Both the position numbers and the translations under genes were made by a program. This document shows positions 37,251 through 50,300 of a stretch of DNA of 64,000 nucleotides, one piece after another. Source of the DNA: Scatophagus argus (taxonomy: Eukaryota > Chordata > Actinopteri > Scatophagidae); assembly GCF_020382885.2 (NCBI RefSeq), contig NC_058512.1, positions 5,358,802-5,422,801 on the forward strand, read 5' to 3'. The number at the start of each line of letters is the position of its first letter. Positions within the stretch are counted from its first letter, which is position 1. A model generated the notes under the pieces. That model was not told the DNA's origin. It worked only from the letters and a program-made list of their open reading frames with translations, and did no database searches.

Positions 37251-38480
37251 CTAAGCGCTGCTTTGGGGCAGATCCCGCCTGTCGTTGTACATAACAGCCC
37301 CCGGAGGAAAAAACAACACAGCCGGCTCCTCGGGCGCGCAGTCCGGGACAAGGACCCTCCCTTGCGCGTTCACCTCTTGCTTTGTGGTGGCGGTGATCGG
37401 CCTTATGGTCGGCGAAGTCATCCGCCAGAAGAGTTTTTTCAGCGCCTTCCTGAACTCCCGCCTCATCAGGCAGTACAGAATGGGGTTCAGGCAGCTGTTA
37501 GAGTGCGCCAGGCACACGGACACGGGAAAGACGTACACCTGCATGGTGTAGTACTCGTAACTGAAATGAACCACGTTGAGTTTGATGAGGATGCCCCAGG
37601 CTGTGAGCGCTTGGTTGGGCAGCCAGCACAGGAAGAAGGATAAGACTACGATGGTGACAGACTTGGTGACTTTGGCGCGTCGTTTGGCGCACGACGTGTT
37701 GATGTTTTTGGAGGTGATGAAGCGCAAAAGGAGCAGGTAGCAGGCTGAGATGATGACCAGCGGCACCACAAAGCCCACCAGCACTTTCTGGGAGTGATAG
37801 AGTCCCAGCCAAAACTGCGCGGTGCCGTTGGTGTCCGGGAATTTGACGAGACACAAGTCCTCATTGGACACTGTCGCGGTTGTGGAGAAAACTGCGTGCG
37901 GCAGAGCGGCGGTGACGGCGGTAACCCAGATAAAAAACGTGATGCAGCGCGCGGAGCAGCAGAGCGGCCGTCGCCGTCTGCCTTTGAGCGCAGAGGCGAG
38001 CGACCAGTACCTCGTCACGCTCATGGCAGTCAAGAAAAACACACTGGCGTACATGTTCATCGCTGTCACATAGGAAACTATCTTGCACATCGCTTTGCCG
38101 AAAAGCCACGTAAAGTCAAGCGCGTTTTCCACCGCCCAGAAGGGCAGAGTGAGGACGAACTGGAAGTCAGTCACTGCCAAAGTAGTTACGAAAAGGTTGA
38201 TGGAGGATTTTTTCCACACTTGCTTGGACCTCATTAAGTACAAGACCAACAAGTTCCCAACCAGACCCAGTGCGCAAACCAGCGAGTAAATGACAGAGAT
38301 GATAATCCTCACAACGGCTGCGCCGTCTCCCACAAAATCTGGTTTGGCGAAGTCTAAAAGATGGTTGTAGCCGCTGTCGGAGAGGTTGGTGGTGTTGAAA
38401 ACGTAGCTGAAGTTGAAGCCTGCAGCGTAGACTATCCCTGCTGAGCCTTCGTAGTGAGTGTCGGGAAATTCTCCAGACAT
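37251..38480 (-). CDS. rxfp3: relaxin family peptide receptor 3 (relaxin-3 receptor), single exon
   Basis: This intronless 409-residue class A GPCR encodes the receptor for relaxin-3 (Gi-coupled in mammals; arousal, stress, feeding). Three sequons (Asn23, Asn29, Asn32) lie in the N-terminus. TM1 is about 59-83 with GNLLVLYLM, and TM2 contains LAVTDFQFVLTLPFWAVENAL. Cys132 and Cys210 form the expected extracellular disulfide. The TM3 end is TRY, as in human RXFP3, instead of DRY. TM6 has FFLCWLPNQ, TM7 has SNSCLNPILY, and the tail matches human in ITATTK and FFPPGAVMY. I chose the ATG at 38480; an upstream in-frame GTG two codons earlier is unlikely to be the start. It is shorter than human RXFP3 (469) mainly in the N-terminus and third intracellular loop. 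Teleosts carry several rxfp3 paralogues. The SLC45A2 neighbourhood and high identity suggest the direct orthologue, but the paralogue number cannot be fixed here. Confidence 0.96.
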   Translation of the reverse strand: MSGEFPDTHYEGSAGIVYAAGFNFSYVFNTTNLSDSGYNHLLDFAKPDFVGDGAAVVRIIISVIYSLVCALGLVGNLLVLYLMRSKQVWKKSSINLFVTTLAVTDFQFVLTLPFWAVENALDFTWLFGKAMCKIVSYVTAMNMYASVFFLTAMSVTRYWSLASALKGRRRRPLCCSARCITFFIWVTAVTAALPHAVFSTTATVSNEDLCLVKFPDTNGTAQFWLGLYHSQKVLVGFVVPLVIISACYLLLLRFITSKNINTSCAKRRAKVTKSVTIVVLSFFLCWLPNQALTAWGILIKLNVVHFSYEYYTMQVYVFPVSVCLAHSNSCLNPILYCLMRREFRKALKKLFWRMTSPTIRPITATTKQEVNAQGRVLVPDCAPEEPAVLFFPPGAVMYNDRRDLPQSSA

Positions 38481-39534
38481 TTTCACTTTAATCCCAGAGG
38501 ACGTTTTCTAAAGTCATGCCTATAAATCCAAATGCTTCAGCCCTCCTTGGATCATGCGGCCGTGTTACTTAAACGAGTGTACACGGAAACGCGGTCTAGA
38601 TTGTCTGTTCATCAGCATACACAAAACAAAATAAATTTAAACGTTGCTGTCTTTCCCTGACTGATGGCTGCGCTCCTCAGGAGGTGGAGATTGCTCTGAG
38701 ATGTTCTTCGTGCGTCTCAGCTCTCCAACCATGAGGACATCAGGCGTCCTGACGCAGCGCTCAGGAGCGATCTGGCGCTGTCCTTGGTACTGAATTGACG
38801 TGTAATTTGAAAAGACGAAAACTTAAAAGTCTTTTCCTGTAGAGTAAATGAAAATTAAAATAAAGCAAACAAAAAAAACTGCGGTTGGGGTTTGGCCATA
38901 AAACAATTTCAACACAGAATTTCTTTTGTTTTTCTATGTTATGTTGGTGACCATATGCTTTGTTCATTTCTCTGTGGAGCTACAACCCCCCCCGACACAC
39001 ACAGAAAATCTATTTATACTTAAAAGAAGCGTAGGTCGCATTGCTAAAAGCATTCATGAGCTGACTTGTGGTCCATCCATTGTGGATTCAGTGAGCAATT
39101 ACTTCTCATTGACTTCCTATTGAAGAGAGACCGTTTCATCAGTGTTTCTTGGGTTCACCTGGCTGGTGCATGGTGATCAACATGGTGGGAGAAAAACAGT
39201 CTAAAATAGGATGACGGGTGAGCTGAAGAGTAGAGGGACAGCCATTAACAAGGGAGTTGGAGAAAGGAGAAACAAGGCGGATAATATAAATTATGGGATA
39301 CCAGTGGGATCCATCAGAGTCATTACACTCTAATGAAGACACCATGTATTGATGTCACACACACACACCAGACTAAAGCAGGCTTCATTATTAGCTTTTA
39401 TAGCTGAGATGGACGACAGTTCAAGCAACAGCTACAGAGACAATGGTCAAACATCTGTTTATGTGTGCCCCAAATTTAGTTGCTGGTGGGGGGCACAAAT
39501 GTGCTGTTGTAGTAGAAAGACGAATGCATAACTC

Positions 39535-39906
39535 TTGGTCACACATCACATTCAACATTCAGCATAAAACCCACAGAGCAGAAGTTCAGTTTAATGCAAC
39601 CAACCCACAACGCAAGGCCTCCCAAATTCACACATTAGTATTTCTATTTCAACACCATGAAGCAGAATCAAAAAGACCACAAGGCACAAGCCAAACACCA
39701 AATGAAAACAACGTTCAACCACTTCATTCAAACAACTGATACCAATGCAACTGCAGCAGAAGAGCGTATCAACCGGTGGACACCGTGTTCAGAGCTTTCT
39801 GGTACAAGAGCACAAACACACTGAACACCAGACTGACATCAGCTCAGCATGTTTGAACAAAAAGGTAAATCCTTAGCTTGTCAAAGTCACACGGTGATGT
39901 TCTGCC
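39535..39906 (+). repeat. duplicated block, copy A
   Basis: This block shares ordered modules with 41080-41513: CAGTTTAATGCA, CACAAGGCACAAGCCAAACA, TCAGAGCTTTCTG, ACCAGACTGACATCAGCTCA and GGTGATGTTCTGCC. The spacing is about 1.6 kb in the same orientation. I do not recognise the source element. Confidence 0.75.
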
Positions 39907-41079
39907 ACAGAACTCAATATCAGAAACAGTGCAGCTGCCAGAACCACAGAATGAGAGGAAATCAAGAATATGAATCAGACAAACCACATTTTACTTGGTA
40001 AAAGAACACATCTTAGGATGTGATGTCTAAAGCTCAGATCTCAGCCTGACCAACCAGACAAATACTTCTGAGAGGAAAGCATAACCGTCATACAGTGTGA
40101 TTTCACATAGACATACACAGCAGTCCAAGAAACAGCCAGAGGCAACAGAACCGAGGCCACATGTGGAGAGGCAGACTACACTGAGGAGAGTCCAGGGGTT
40201 CACCAAAGTAAGAAAGCAAAACCCATGCAGCTTACAGCCATGTCTCAGAGCTCATAGTCACATGCAATATGTGTGAGGGCCTCACCATGACCACTCAGCC
40301 ACACACACACCAATATGACACTCAACTTAATAGAAATTTACAAATCCACACTGTGCATCTTTATAAAGCAACCCACTTGGTTCAGCAAAACAATAAAAAC
40401 TCAAGTGAACCCAATCAAAAGTACAAACAAAACCACATGGAGCAAAACAGCAGCAATGAAACAGCAGGTTCATCCATCAAGGGAGAACAGAAATTAGTGG
40501 GCATCACAATGCAGCACACTTACAATGAAACTTTGATATAATGATCCAACCTCCGGGATGTTAACACACGGATCGCTCCAAAGGGAGAAGGCAGGGCAAC
40601 TATAGCTTTACTCAGCCAAAACTACAGATAAGGAGATAAACTGATTAATGAATGGAGAGTGAAAAGGATTACTTGGCCGTCACTTTTACAACAACATGCC
40701 TACAACAGCAGACACTGCCAGCCACGGCCGACACAGGACAGGAGCCAAAAGAAACTGACATAAGCAATACAGGTGCCTTTCATAACCCGGCCCTGATAAG
40801 GAAATGGGCTGTAGAGGAGTCAGGCCTGAGGCTGCGTTCACTAACACTACACATACCACTTGCTAACATTAATGGAGGATTCCCACCACACAAAAGTCAT
40901 TGTACTGGCTACAGCTGGGTATCATTTGACAATTTTGATAACGTGTGTATCAGCACTTCCAAACAAACTAGGTAGGCAAGTATCATGATATGGATACAAA
41001 TAAACAAAACAATTCACCTGATAAGCAGCAGCAAATTAGAGCACATCAAAACCTCACAGCAGCAGGCAACCAGTTACTC

Positions 41080-41513
41080 ACACATTACATTCACAAGAAT
41101 CCATTGCTTCATCACCACAGAACAGAAGCTCAGTTTAATGCAGATGACAAATTCCACAGCTTTTGAGCTTACACAGAAACATACATGGCATATCTTTTGA
41201 GTGACAGAAGCTATGAGAACACTCATATGAACATTTCTAATATAAACACCATGTGGCAGTATTAAAAGAGCACAAGGCACAAGCCAAACATCAGATGAAA
41301 ACAAAGTTCAGCCACCTCAAGAAATTATTGGAAGAACCAGTACGAATGCAGGAGCAGCAGCATAAGAGCACATCAGTCAGCACACAGCACGCTCAGAGCT
41401 TTCTGATGCAAAAGCACAAACCAGACTGAACACCAGACTGACATCAGCTCAGCATGAATAAAAACAAAAAGCAAGTACTTAGCTTGTAGAAGTGAAGCGG
41501 TGATGTTCTGCCC
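41080..41513 (+). repeat. duplicated block, copy B
   Basis: This is the counterpart of 39535-39906. The 3' half, from CACAAGGCACAAGCCAAACA to GGTGATGTTCTGCCCC, is the best preserved; the 5' half carries an extra segment of about 60-80 bases. No coding potential was recognised. Confidence 0.75.
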
Positions 41514-42099
41514 CTCGGTGAAACTTGTCTGATGGAGTCTGGGTGGTCCGGAAGACATGAAACTCTTGAAGCTTCAGGGTTGGAGTGTGTGTGTTTGAGG
41601 CCTGTGCCAAAAAATGCTGACAGTTCACAAACAGAGCTGCTAAATCTGACCAGCATGCAGCACAAACATCTACCCTCCACCAAGCTATCTCAGAACAGCA
41701 GTACTGACCTAATATATAGTATTCTTCAAAAGCATTTTCAAGTGCTAAAGGCCAGAAGCAAGCTAGGAAAGGAGCCATGTCTAGCACCAGCACAGCACAC
41801 CCACAGTGGACAGACCATCAGTTTAAACAGCCTGCCTTGCAAAAAGGGTGCGTTTGATATAATCACCAGCCAGAAGAGTATCCCATGTAGAAGTTTAGTT
41901 TGCCTGAACTAGCTTGCATGTTGAAAAAGCTTGCAATTTTTATCCCATTTGTGTTTAGCCTAGTTTTGCTTTTCTAACTATTGACTGTGTACAACCATAT
42001 TAGAGACTGACAGTCTAACCATGTAACTAGGTTTAATGAAAACACACTGCCATGGCCAAGGAAAGAATGATTTATAATGCTTTGGTGCAGACTAAAATA

Positions 42100-42350
42100 A
42101 CTCAACAACTATTTTATGGATTGCCATAAACCTTTGTACAGCTATCTTAAGTGCCCGGAAAATAAAATCTAATGACTGTGGTGATCTAATTACACGTTGT
42201 GACCCAGGTGTGTTTTGTGCTGCTTAGCAAATGTTTGCATGCTAACATGCTAAAGGTGTGTACATGACAAACATACTAAACAGCACGCTCTCAGTATATA
42301 GGTCAAAGTGAACTGTAGCCTCAGAGAACTGCTAGTATGGCTGTAGACTC
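42100..42350 (-). repeat. dispersed percomorph repeat copy
   Basis: The segment contains GGATTGCCATAAACCTTTG, TCTAATGACTGTGGTGATCT and GCATGCTAACATGCTAAAGG in the same order as the copy at 21075-21600. Confidence 0.6.
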
Positions 42351-44294
42351 TTGATCTTGTTTAAGTACTTTTGTGCATTTTATATAACTTCATTAGATGT
42401 AGTTAAAGGTATGAAAATGCTGTAGAGAATTGTCACAGGGGTGGGTTGAAGGGCTGTCTTGGTCACATGAAACAAACATCCCTAACAAGAACCAGGAACG
42501 TTTCAATTACACAGTCAGCAAACCACCAAACCTAAAGAACATCACACACGAACATCAGCAGTGGGAGCAACAGGAGTGTGATGCAAAAAAGCAGAAAAAC
42601 ACTGCAAGTCAGAGGGTTGAAGATACCAGAGAGAAACCAGCAATTCAGTAATGAATGTGAGGCCTCAAGTAAAGTTAGTGAAAGTGTTGCGTTGTCTTAT
42701 TTATATTTAAAACAATCAAAAAAAAAAAAAAACTAAACTAAACTTGCAGCCTCTGACATCACTTGATCACAATTTAGCAGCTGCAAAGGGCTTTAGACGA
42801 CCTGTTTCACATAGGCTACGCAGCGGCAGCGGCATTGCAGACATAATTTCTATGTTTAGTTAACGGGATTCTGAAAACCACGTGTCCCTTAAAGTCACTT
42901 GCAGTTTCTGTATTACAGAATTTTCCATCAATTTCTTAAATAAGGGAGAATGGCTCCCTTGCAAAAGAAAACTTTTCAGACTGTCTGGCTGGAGATACGT
43001 ATGATAAGAAGGATCACTAAAAGCACATTGCCATTGTAAAAATACAGCAAATATTTCCAAAATTTAAAACAGGGCATTTATATGAAAATGCTGTCAATCC
43101 CAATTCAAGAGAAGATGTCTTTTCGAAAAGGTTCTCATCCACTTCAGTCTGTTTTGTTAGACTGGAGCGCTCAGTTTGCTGTGGTCACGGGGTCATCCCG
43201 CTTTCACTCCTTTTAGATATTAGACACAGTGTCAAGAGAAAAACGATGGGCCTCAGACACATTTTACTACTTGCATTTATGGCGGGCAATGAGCAGAAAC
43301 TAACCTTGAGAAGGACGAATTAAAGTGGCCATAGCCATTCCAGTTTACCTTTAGTCCAGCAGATACAAATGAAAACCACAGATGACAGAATGTCTAAAAG
43401 ATTAGTTTCTATCCAGAAACTAAGCAGAAAATGAGCGAGGAAAGAATCATCTGTGTAATCTTCCTTTACAAACATTTGTTCTTTGTTTTGGGTTTTTGTA
43501 CCGCAAATCTTCTGCAACGATCAACATGTCGGCTGTGAACCTCTGCAGCACTCAGGGAGAAAAATCAACAAATGTGACAGGAAAAATCTCCACTCAAACT
43601 GGTATTTCTTCCAATAACAACCATCTACCATCCCACTAATGGTTTCCTGATCCTCCTACTTCTGGAGGATATCTTCAAATGACAGCTGATGTCAGATGGA
43701 TGAATTTACAGCGCGAATGATCTTTGTGGCATCCACATCGTATCTCTCCTCCTAGCCTCCTAAAATGAAGGATTATATGGATTAGGAAGAGCTGGTGAGG
43801 TACTGGTGTACCTCAAACGACAGCTTAAAGTTTTTACAGCATGTTTGTTCACACTGAAAGTAAACGCTTAGACAGAGGCATCAAAACCTTAACACTTTTG
43901 CAGCCTTGAACAAAGGCACAACAGCTCTCTTGCCTTGCACTTTGTTTGCACCATCTGTTAGACTGGAGAGGTTGTTCGAGAATCCCACCCCACCTCCTGA
44001 GCACCATGGTCTCTAGGCCTTGAAGCTACCAAGAGACCTCAGGTGAGTTCATCCCTTTGGTGAGAAGAAGAGGAAAAGAGAGGAGGAGGAGTACAAGGAT
44101 AAGGACAAAGAAAGAGTCCATGCAATAGATGGGGCCGTATTTTCAACAACATTAAGGACACTTTGGTGGACCGTCATGACCTGACAATAAGAGCGACAGG
44201 ACAGAAAGCCCAAGCATCCAAGGTTAGACCATACTGTCCATGCTATTCCAGCCTTAATGAGAAAGGAGCAACAGAACAGCGTTTGTGAAATATT

Positions 44295-44430
44295 AAACCC
44301 AGAGGTGGAAGAGTCATTCAGATCCTTCACTTTAGTAAAACTACCACAATGCAAAAACACTGTTACATGTAAATTCATAAATCTAATTAAATAAAATACA
44401 GTAAAATTTACTTAGAAGTGAAAGTAAAAA
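44295..44430 (+). repeat. dispersed AGTACTCAGATC-type fish repeat, degenerate copy
   Basis: GAGGTGGAAGAGTCATTCAG followed by ACTTTAGTAAAACTACCACAA resembles the better copy at 60650-60770. Confidence 0.5.
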
Positions 44431-46917
44431 CAGTCCATTCATTAAATAATTGTATTATTTCATTAACATATTAGCAACATTTTAATGTTATATCTGGATC
44501 AGATGGAACAAATTTGAACTATTTTCTATACTCTTCAGCAGTTAGATTTTTCTCTATAACAATGCACCACAATTTATGTGGTCATTTTAGTAAATTTTTT
44601 TTAAAATAAAAAAATAAATTAAAAAAATTCCTTGTGAAATATGGTGAAGTATAAAGCAGCACAAAATAGGAAACACTCAAATAAAGATCAAGTACCTTCA
44701 AATACACTGACTGAGCTCAAATGTTTGTATTTCAGAGGTCTGTTGTGATTGTGTTCTGCTGACCTCTAGTGGTATTTATGTAAACTACAAAAAAAAATAC
44801 TGTACACAAACTGATTTTAACAGGAGACGAAACACAAGTTCACTTCCAGTGCTGATCTATGTGACGCCCCGTGTGCTGCAATGTCCGCCACCCTAAACGT
44901 TTGGTGGTCGTAGCACAGCTGTTGGAGCCACCAGCTTGCACACATACCAGAGAACAGATGGAGCCATTAGAACTGCATTGAATGAACCCCACAGCCACAA
45001 TCTACACTTCATCCAAGGTCTGATATCCAATGGAAATCCAGGAGAACTCTGGTGAAGCATGCAAAATGACACCACGGGTTTATGAAAGAGATTTAGTGTC
45101 TCGGTTCCAAATCAAACATCAACAGTTTGGCTGGTATCTGTCTTTCTTATCAGCTGCATTTCTAAGTCCTGGAGGCACACCCTCATATAGAAACTCCGGC
45201 ATTCCACAGCTGTCACTCTTCTGGAAACAGGTGGGCACAAAGGCCACCTGAAATTAGGTGAAAGATCCCAACACCTTAATTGTTAGCAGGGCAGAGAACA
45301 GATGTCCTTGAATACAAAATTGGAGGTGTTAACAGGCAAAATGTGTCACTTCATGGCAGGGGTTTTTTCACTGCATAGCACTGTAGGTTTTTAGTGCTTT
45401 TTTTTTTTTTTTAGCTTACTTTCATGGTAAGAGATTAAAGGTGGGGTGAGAGATTCTTGAGAAAGATAAATGCTGTATGTCAGAAGAGATGTCTCTCCAG
45501 CCTGTATGAAAACAGCTAGCCTGTAGCATTTTTTCTAAACAGATCATTTTAAAGCTAAAATAAACCAATAACAAAGTTGACTGTACATATCGATGTATCT
45601 CATACATTTAAATCTTCGTATGTTATCACTTTTTAGCAGACTGCCCGACACATTTTGAAGAACGGCAGTGTGAAACAAAGTCAAATACAAGATAAAGGAT
45701 GAATTCAGAGGATTTGTTCACACTCTCACACTGGAATTTGTTGGCTCCTGCAACATGACACTTCTGGATCCAGCTGGCAACACAGCACCATAGCAGCACA
45801 ACAACACAATAAAACTATAACCAAAGTACAATCACCTGAAAGTGATCATAATCACAATGCGTTCTGAACACCTCTCATTCACGTAACAAATCGTAATTAT
45901 TGCGTTATTTATATAATATGTATATACATATATAATTATTGCATTGTAACATTTTGATTAAATGTTCAGAAGGGGTTCAAAAGGATGACACGTAACAAGG
46001 GTGACGGCAGGCCATGGAGCGTTCAGGACAGGCTGAGACGTCTAACTGTGTGGGAGCACAAGTCAGCAGTGGCCTGGGATAAGATCAGGACAGTCTACAG
46101 AGGACACGTTGAGCAACATTTCTCAGAAAACGCCTCATAACACTAAGCAATTTTCTTATGAAACTCTACCGAATGTCACTGCAATTCAGCTGAGCCTTTG
46201 GAAAAAGTAACCTAAATGGACAGCACGTTTACAACAGACATATTTATTGATAGATATTTCCAGACTTCACTGACACTCTTCGTTCTACTTTTATATGCAG
46301 AGTTAATACACATACAGATACACATGAAAAAGTCAGCAAAAGGCTGGCAGTTTAGAAGGTGTCTCTCACAGTGGAGCACTTTCACCTCAGTCGAGCCTCC
46401 ACACACAGGCTCGGCTGTTCTGCCTCTGTAGCTCGGAGGCTGCTCGGCTCCAAATATACAGTTCAAAAAAGGCTCCAGCACAAGTTCTCCTTGTCCTCCT
46501 CCAAACTAGGAGTCCAGAAGTGCCCCCTTTGGTATAAGGAAGGCTCTTCTTGCATTGCTAATGTTGATGGGTAACAATATTGTGTGTGAGTTTACATGGA
46601 AACATTGCTATGCATAGAGGAATAAATGATGATTAACTGTTGATTTTGCGATGCAGTCTGTGAATTATCAATACTGTGCATTTGTGAAATGACACAAAAC
46701 AAACAATATGACACAAAAGTGCTGCATGCTGAAAACATAATAATGCATATTTCTATACATTTGACAATTTATTTATGCTGAAAAGAGGGAACATGGAGTG
46801 TAGTGTTTTCACACAGCCCCTCTCCCCTCTCAGTGTTTCTCTAGCAGACCAATGACCTGATCGACCGTTATAATCGGCTTCCAGCTGGTGTCACAGCTTT
46901 TTCCATCATAGCAACAA

Positions 46918-46923
46918 TTTATT
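46918..46923 (-). terminator. candidate BTC polyadenylation signal
   Basis: The minus strand reads AATAAA about 390 bases after the BTC stop. It is the first canonical hexamer I noticed downstream. Confidence 0.35.
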
Positions 46924-47315
46924 TAGCGCTGTGCAGTCAGCCGACCTTAATGAAAAGGCCACAAGTGGATGAGGCTTGGCGCCATTTGGGAAAATATGCG
47001 TGCGTACACACAACCAGCTGAACACTCATCTCCAGCCCGTGTTTATCGTAAATCCAGGAAGGCGTCTTCTTTGTTCCGAAGCTTCATCAAAGTCCCAGAC
47101 AAGGCTGGAACCAGCTCCGGTGCTCATGCCTGATCCAACACAACCTTCATCCAGATACAAATGTCTCTCCTTTGAGCAGGCCTCAGTCCTGTCCAGCACA
47201 GAGGGACCTCCTACAGCACTCTGCCGTCGCTGTGAGACAAAAAGCAGCAGCTGTCACACGAAGGACAAAGTCCCTCATGTCTAAACAATCTCCAGGCTCC
47301 TGGTAGCACATGTCC

Positions 47316-50300
47316 TCACACACTCTTTTCAGTGTTGGTGTGTGATGGCTCAGGCGAGTCTGCCATTAATGGTCCTTGTGCTGGGTTAGCGTCCGTCATG
47401 CCGAACTTCTCGGTCCCGTTCCTGGCTTCTTCCCTCCGTCTTTCCCTTCGACAACACAATCTGCATCTATGACTGTCAGAGATTTAAAAATGTCATGAAT
47501 AGGCCGAAGTACATATTGTTTATATGCAGCAGTAAAGGCAAAACCAATCAACAGTCATTCTTGATTTTCCTTATTAAAATGTCAGCACTTTGGGAAATTC
47601 ACTTATTCGCTTTCTTACAGAGAGATAGAAGAGTAGAGTGACACCACTTTCATATCTGTGAGCTTTAGAGGTGATGTTAGTTGGATTCTGTTGGACTCTG
47701 GTCTTTGGACATAGTCAGATGGGCTGTTTCCTTTCATTTGTATGCTAAGCTAAGCTAACTGTCTCGCGGCTCAGGCTAAATCAGATATGGGAGTTAGAGA
47801 GTCTGGATGCCTCTAAATCCTACACACTGGGCCTTTAATCAGTCTACATTTCATACGGTTAATTCACATTTTGCTCGTCCCACAAGCACAAATGCTTACC
47901 GTGAACAAATGCAGACGAATACAATTAGAAGAATGAGGACAACGAGCCCTGCTACCACACAGGCAATTATGACTGATCGTTTCTCTCCGATCCGCCAGTC
48001 CAGGTCCAGATATTCACACCTGGGACCGATGTAACCATGCTGACACCTGAGACACAGAAAGAAAATGAGAAACTTGCGTGACTTTCATTTTTAGGTGATG
48101 TCCACATTTATTAGGATTTTACACTCAAAACCCATGGCTGTGCAGGAAAACACAGTAACAGACAATGAAAAACTCTACTGACGGTTTCATCTGTTCTGTT
48201 TTCACGTGCTTTCTGTTTTCTCTGCCTATTTTCTATTTCTTGGTCACCATGATCTCCACCTTTTTGCAGTCGACATCCCTCACCTGCAAGACGGTGCCTT
48301 CTGGTCTTTGACGTAACGACACTCCCCATGGACACAATAGTTAGTTAGTTCCTCTGGACATTTAGAGAAGTGGCCGTGTTCCTGTCCTGTATCTATTGCA
48401 TCTGCCGGACAAAAAAAAAAAAAAATTAAGTGACATATTTAAAATTAGTTTCGAGACAATTCAGTGTAACAGCATTTCATCATCTGCTAGACATCACAGT
48501 ACAGGAAAGGAATGAATTTTTCACAGTTTTTGATAAGAGTTAGATGAGAGCTTTGATAGTTTAGATTGATGGTTTGTCCATTCAGTAGAAGGCTGCAGCC
48601 AGCAGTCACTTAGCTAAGTTAAACAAACCATCTGCTGATTGTAGCCTCATATTTACCATACAGACATTGTCATCAGTGTTCTCGTGTAACTCTCGTCAAT
48701 AAGCAGAAAAATCATACAACAAAATGTCTCTCTATTTCTGTAACTCCGTCACGTTCTGTCAGCTTGCTTCTTTGACTGACAAGTTCACCTTCTGGCATGG
48801 CCTGATTTATAAATAGACTTGCTTGCAATACGACCCAGTGAGGAGTCCTGATGAATCAGTGCCGAGAAATGCTTGGTGTCATCAAAGTCCCGTTAACCAC
48901 ATGTCTCAATTATTACAATGCATGAAACACATGCTAAGGTAGGATATAGTCACGGTACAATTCCCATTCTCATCATCTCCCTCGAGCCTGTCCGGTTCAC
49001 AAACACGAAAACACTCCCTGACACGGCTGCTCATAATGCTGAACTTCTGACCTCCGGTTACACATAGGCTAGTGCTTTTTAACACCACAGGCGCCCGCTA
49101 TCTTTACAACCCATTCCCATGAGATTACCTTTAAAAAGAAACTTATAAAAAGATAGTGCTGTTCAGGTGACATCAATGAGAGCGCTTCAGTTGTTAGCTG
49201 AAACACGAGATCCAGCTCGTTGCCTTATGACCTCATTGTTGGAGAGAAAAATATCCAGTTACAAAGTTCAAAGGAGTCGCTTGGAAAATATGTTAATTTG
49301 CTTTCTTGACAAGAGCCGATAGCCCTCTCATGTCTGCTCACTGAGTATGAAGCTAAAGGCACCAGTTGGTTAGTTTAGCTTAGCTTGATGAGGGGAAACA
49401 TTGAGCCTAGAAAGGAATAAAAACATCTACTAGCACCTTAGCCAACTAATTATTAATCTAGGAGTGTAACAGATCACAAAATTCAAGGGTTGGATTGCAT
49501 CATGGTTTTGAGTCGTGCTTCAGATCGTTTTATTTTTATTTATTTTTTTTTCTTTTTAGAAAAAGGAAAAATGGGTTAAATCAATTTAAAAATGTGCTAC
49601 TTTGGCTCTAAAGTAGCCACTCCTTTCTATCTACAGTCACCAACATACAGTGTTATAAGTATTTATGTATGTTGCCAGTAACACCTTCTAAACAGGCATA
49701 ATGACAGGAAGGAGACGAAGCCACTGGGAATGCCAATATTTTCCTCATACGTGGTAACAAATTATGAAGATAAACTCTAAAATGATCATTTATTAACTCA
49801 GAATCCACTGAAAATTTGACTGCTATGGCCTCCATCATTTCTGACAACATCAAGCAGATTAGACAGCTGAGAAAGGATTGTTCTTTATGAATGACTCTTA
49901 CAGAGAATAGTGAATCACAACTCCTGCTTCTGCGTGGTTCACACACAACTGTGCGTAAGAGGCTGATTAACTTCCATCTCGGAGTTACCGAGTTATAAGT
50001 TAATGTTTGTTCTGACCTGCATGGAAAAAAACTGAACCAAGAGAGTTCAGCAGCTCAGCCTCCTGATCCGTTTGGACACTTCATTTACTCCTCTCTGCTC
50101 CGGACAGCCTGAAATACGACTCCTCACAATTAGCTGCCTCTATTTCTGTCTTTCCTCAGGTGTGTTTGCACGTTAACATCTGTGCTTTGCCCACTCTTCC
50201 ACCTTAAACCTCCAAGGCAACCATTTATGACACCTCTAAGGAACTGCTCATCTCCTGCTGTCCATATCTACCTGTGCAATTGTCTCCGTTGCCATGGCGA

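Larger units (their letters stand above)
38481..47315. other. RXFP3-BTC intergenic region
   Basis: No confident gene lies in these 8.8 kb. From the RXFP3 end there is presumed promoter and 5' UTR, then an A/C-skewed segment (about 39400-42650) with an internal duplication, then dispersed repeat copies near 42100-42350 and 44295-44430, and finally the presumed BTC 3' UTR. Open frames here are A/C-rich, low in complexity and unrecognised. Confidence 0.65.
48402..50271 (-). other. BTC intron 2
   Basis: This 1.9-kb intron contains the foldback element at 48531-48706 and a further relative at about 49285-49445. No embedded gene was seen. Confidence 0.85.

Noticed and set aside
37285-38289. Plus- and minus-strand open frames overlapping RXFP3
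   Set aside because: They are shadow frames of a GC-richer single-exon gene; only the minus-strand 409-codon frame shows receptor motifs.
40269-41200. A/C-rich plus-strand frames (Asn/Gln/Thr/His-rich)
   Set aside because: Composition follows the local base skew, the duplicated blocks do not conserve the frame, and there is no homology.
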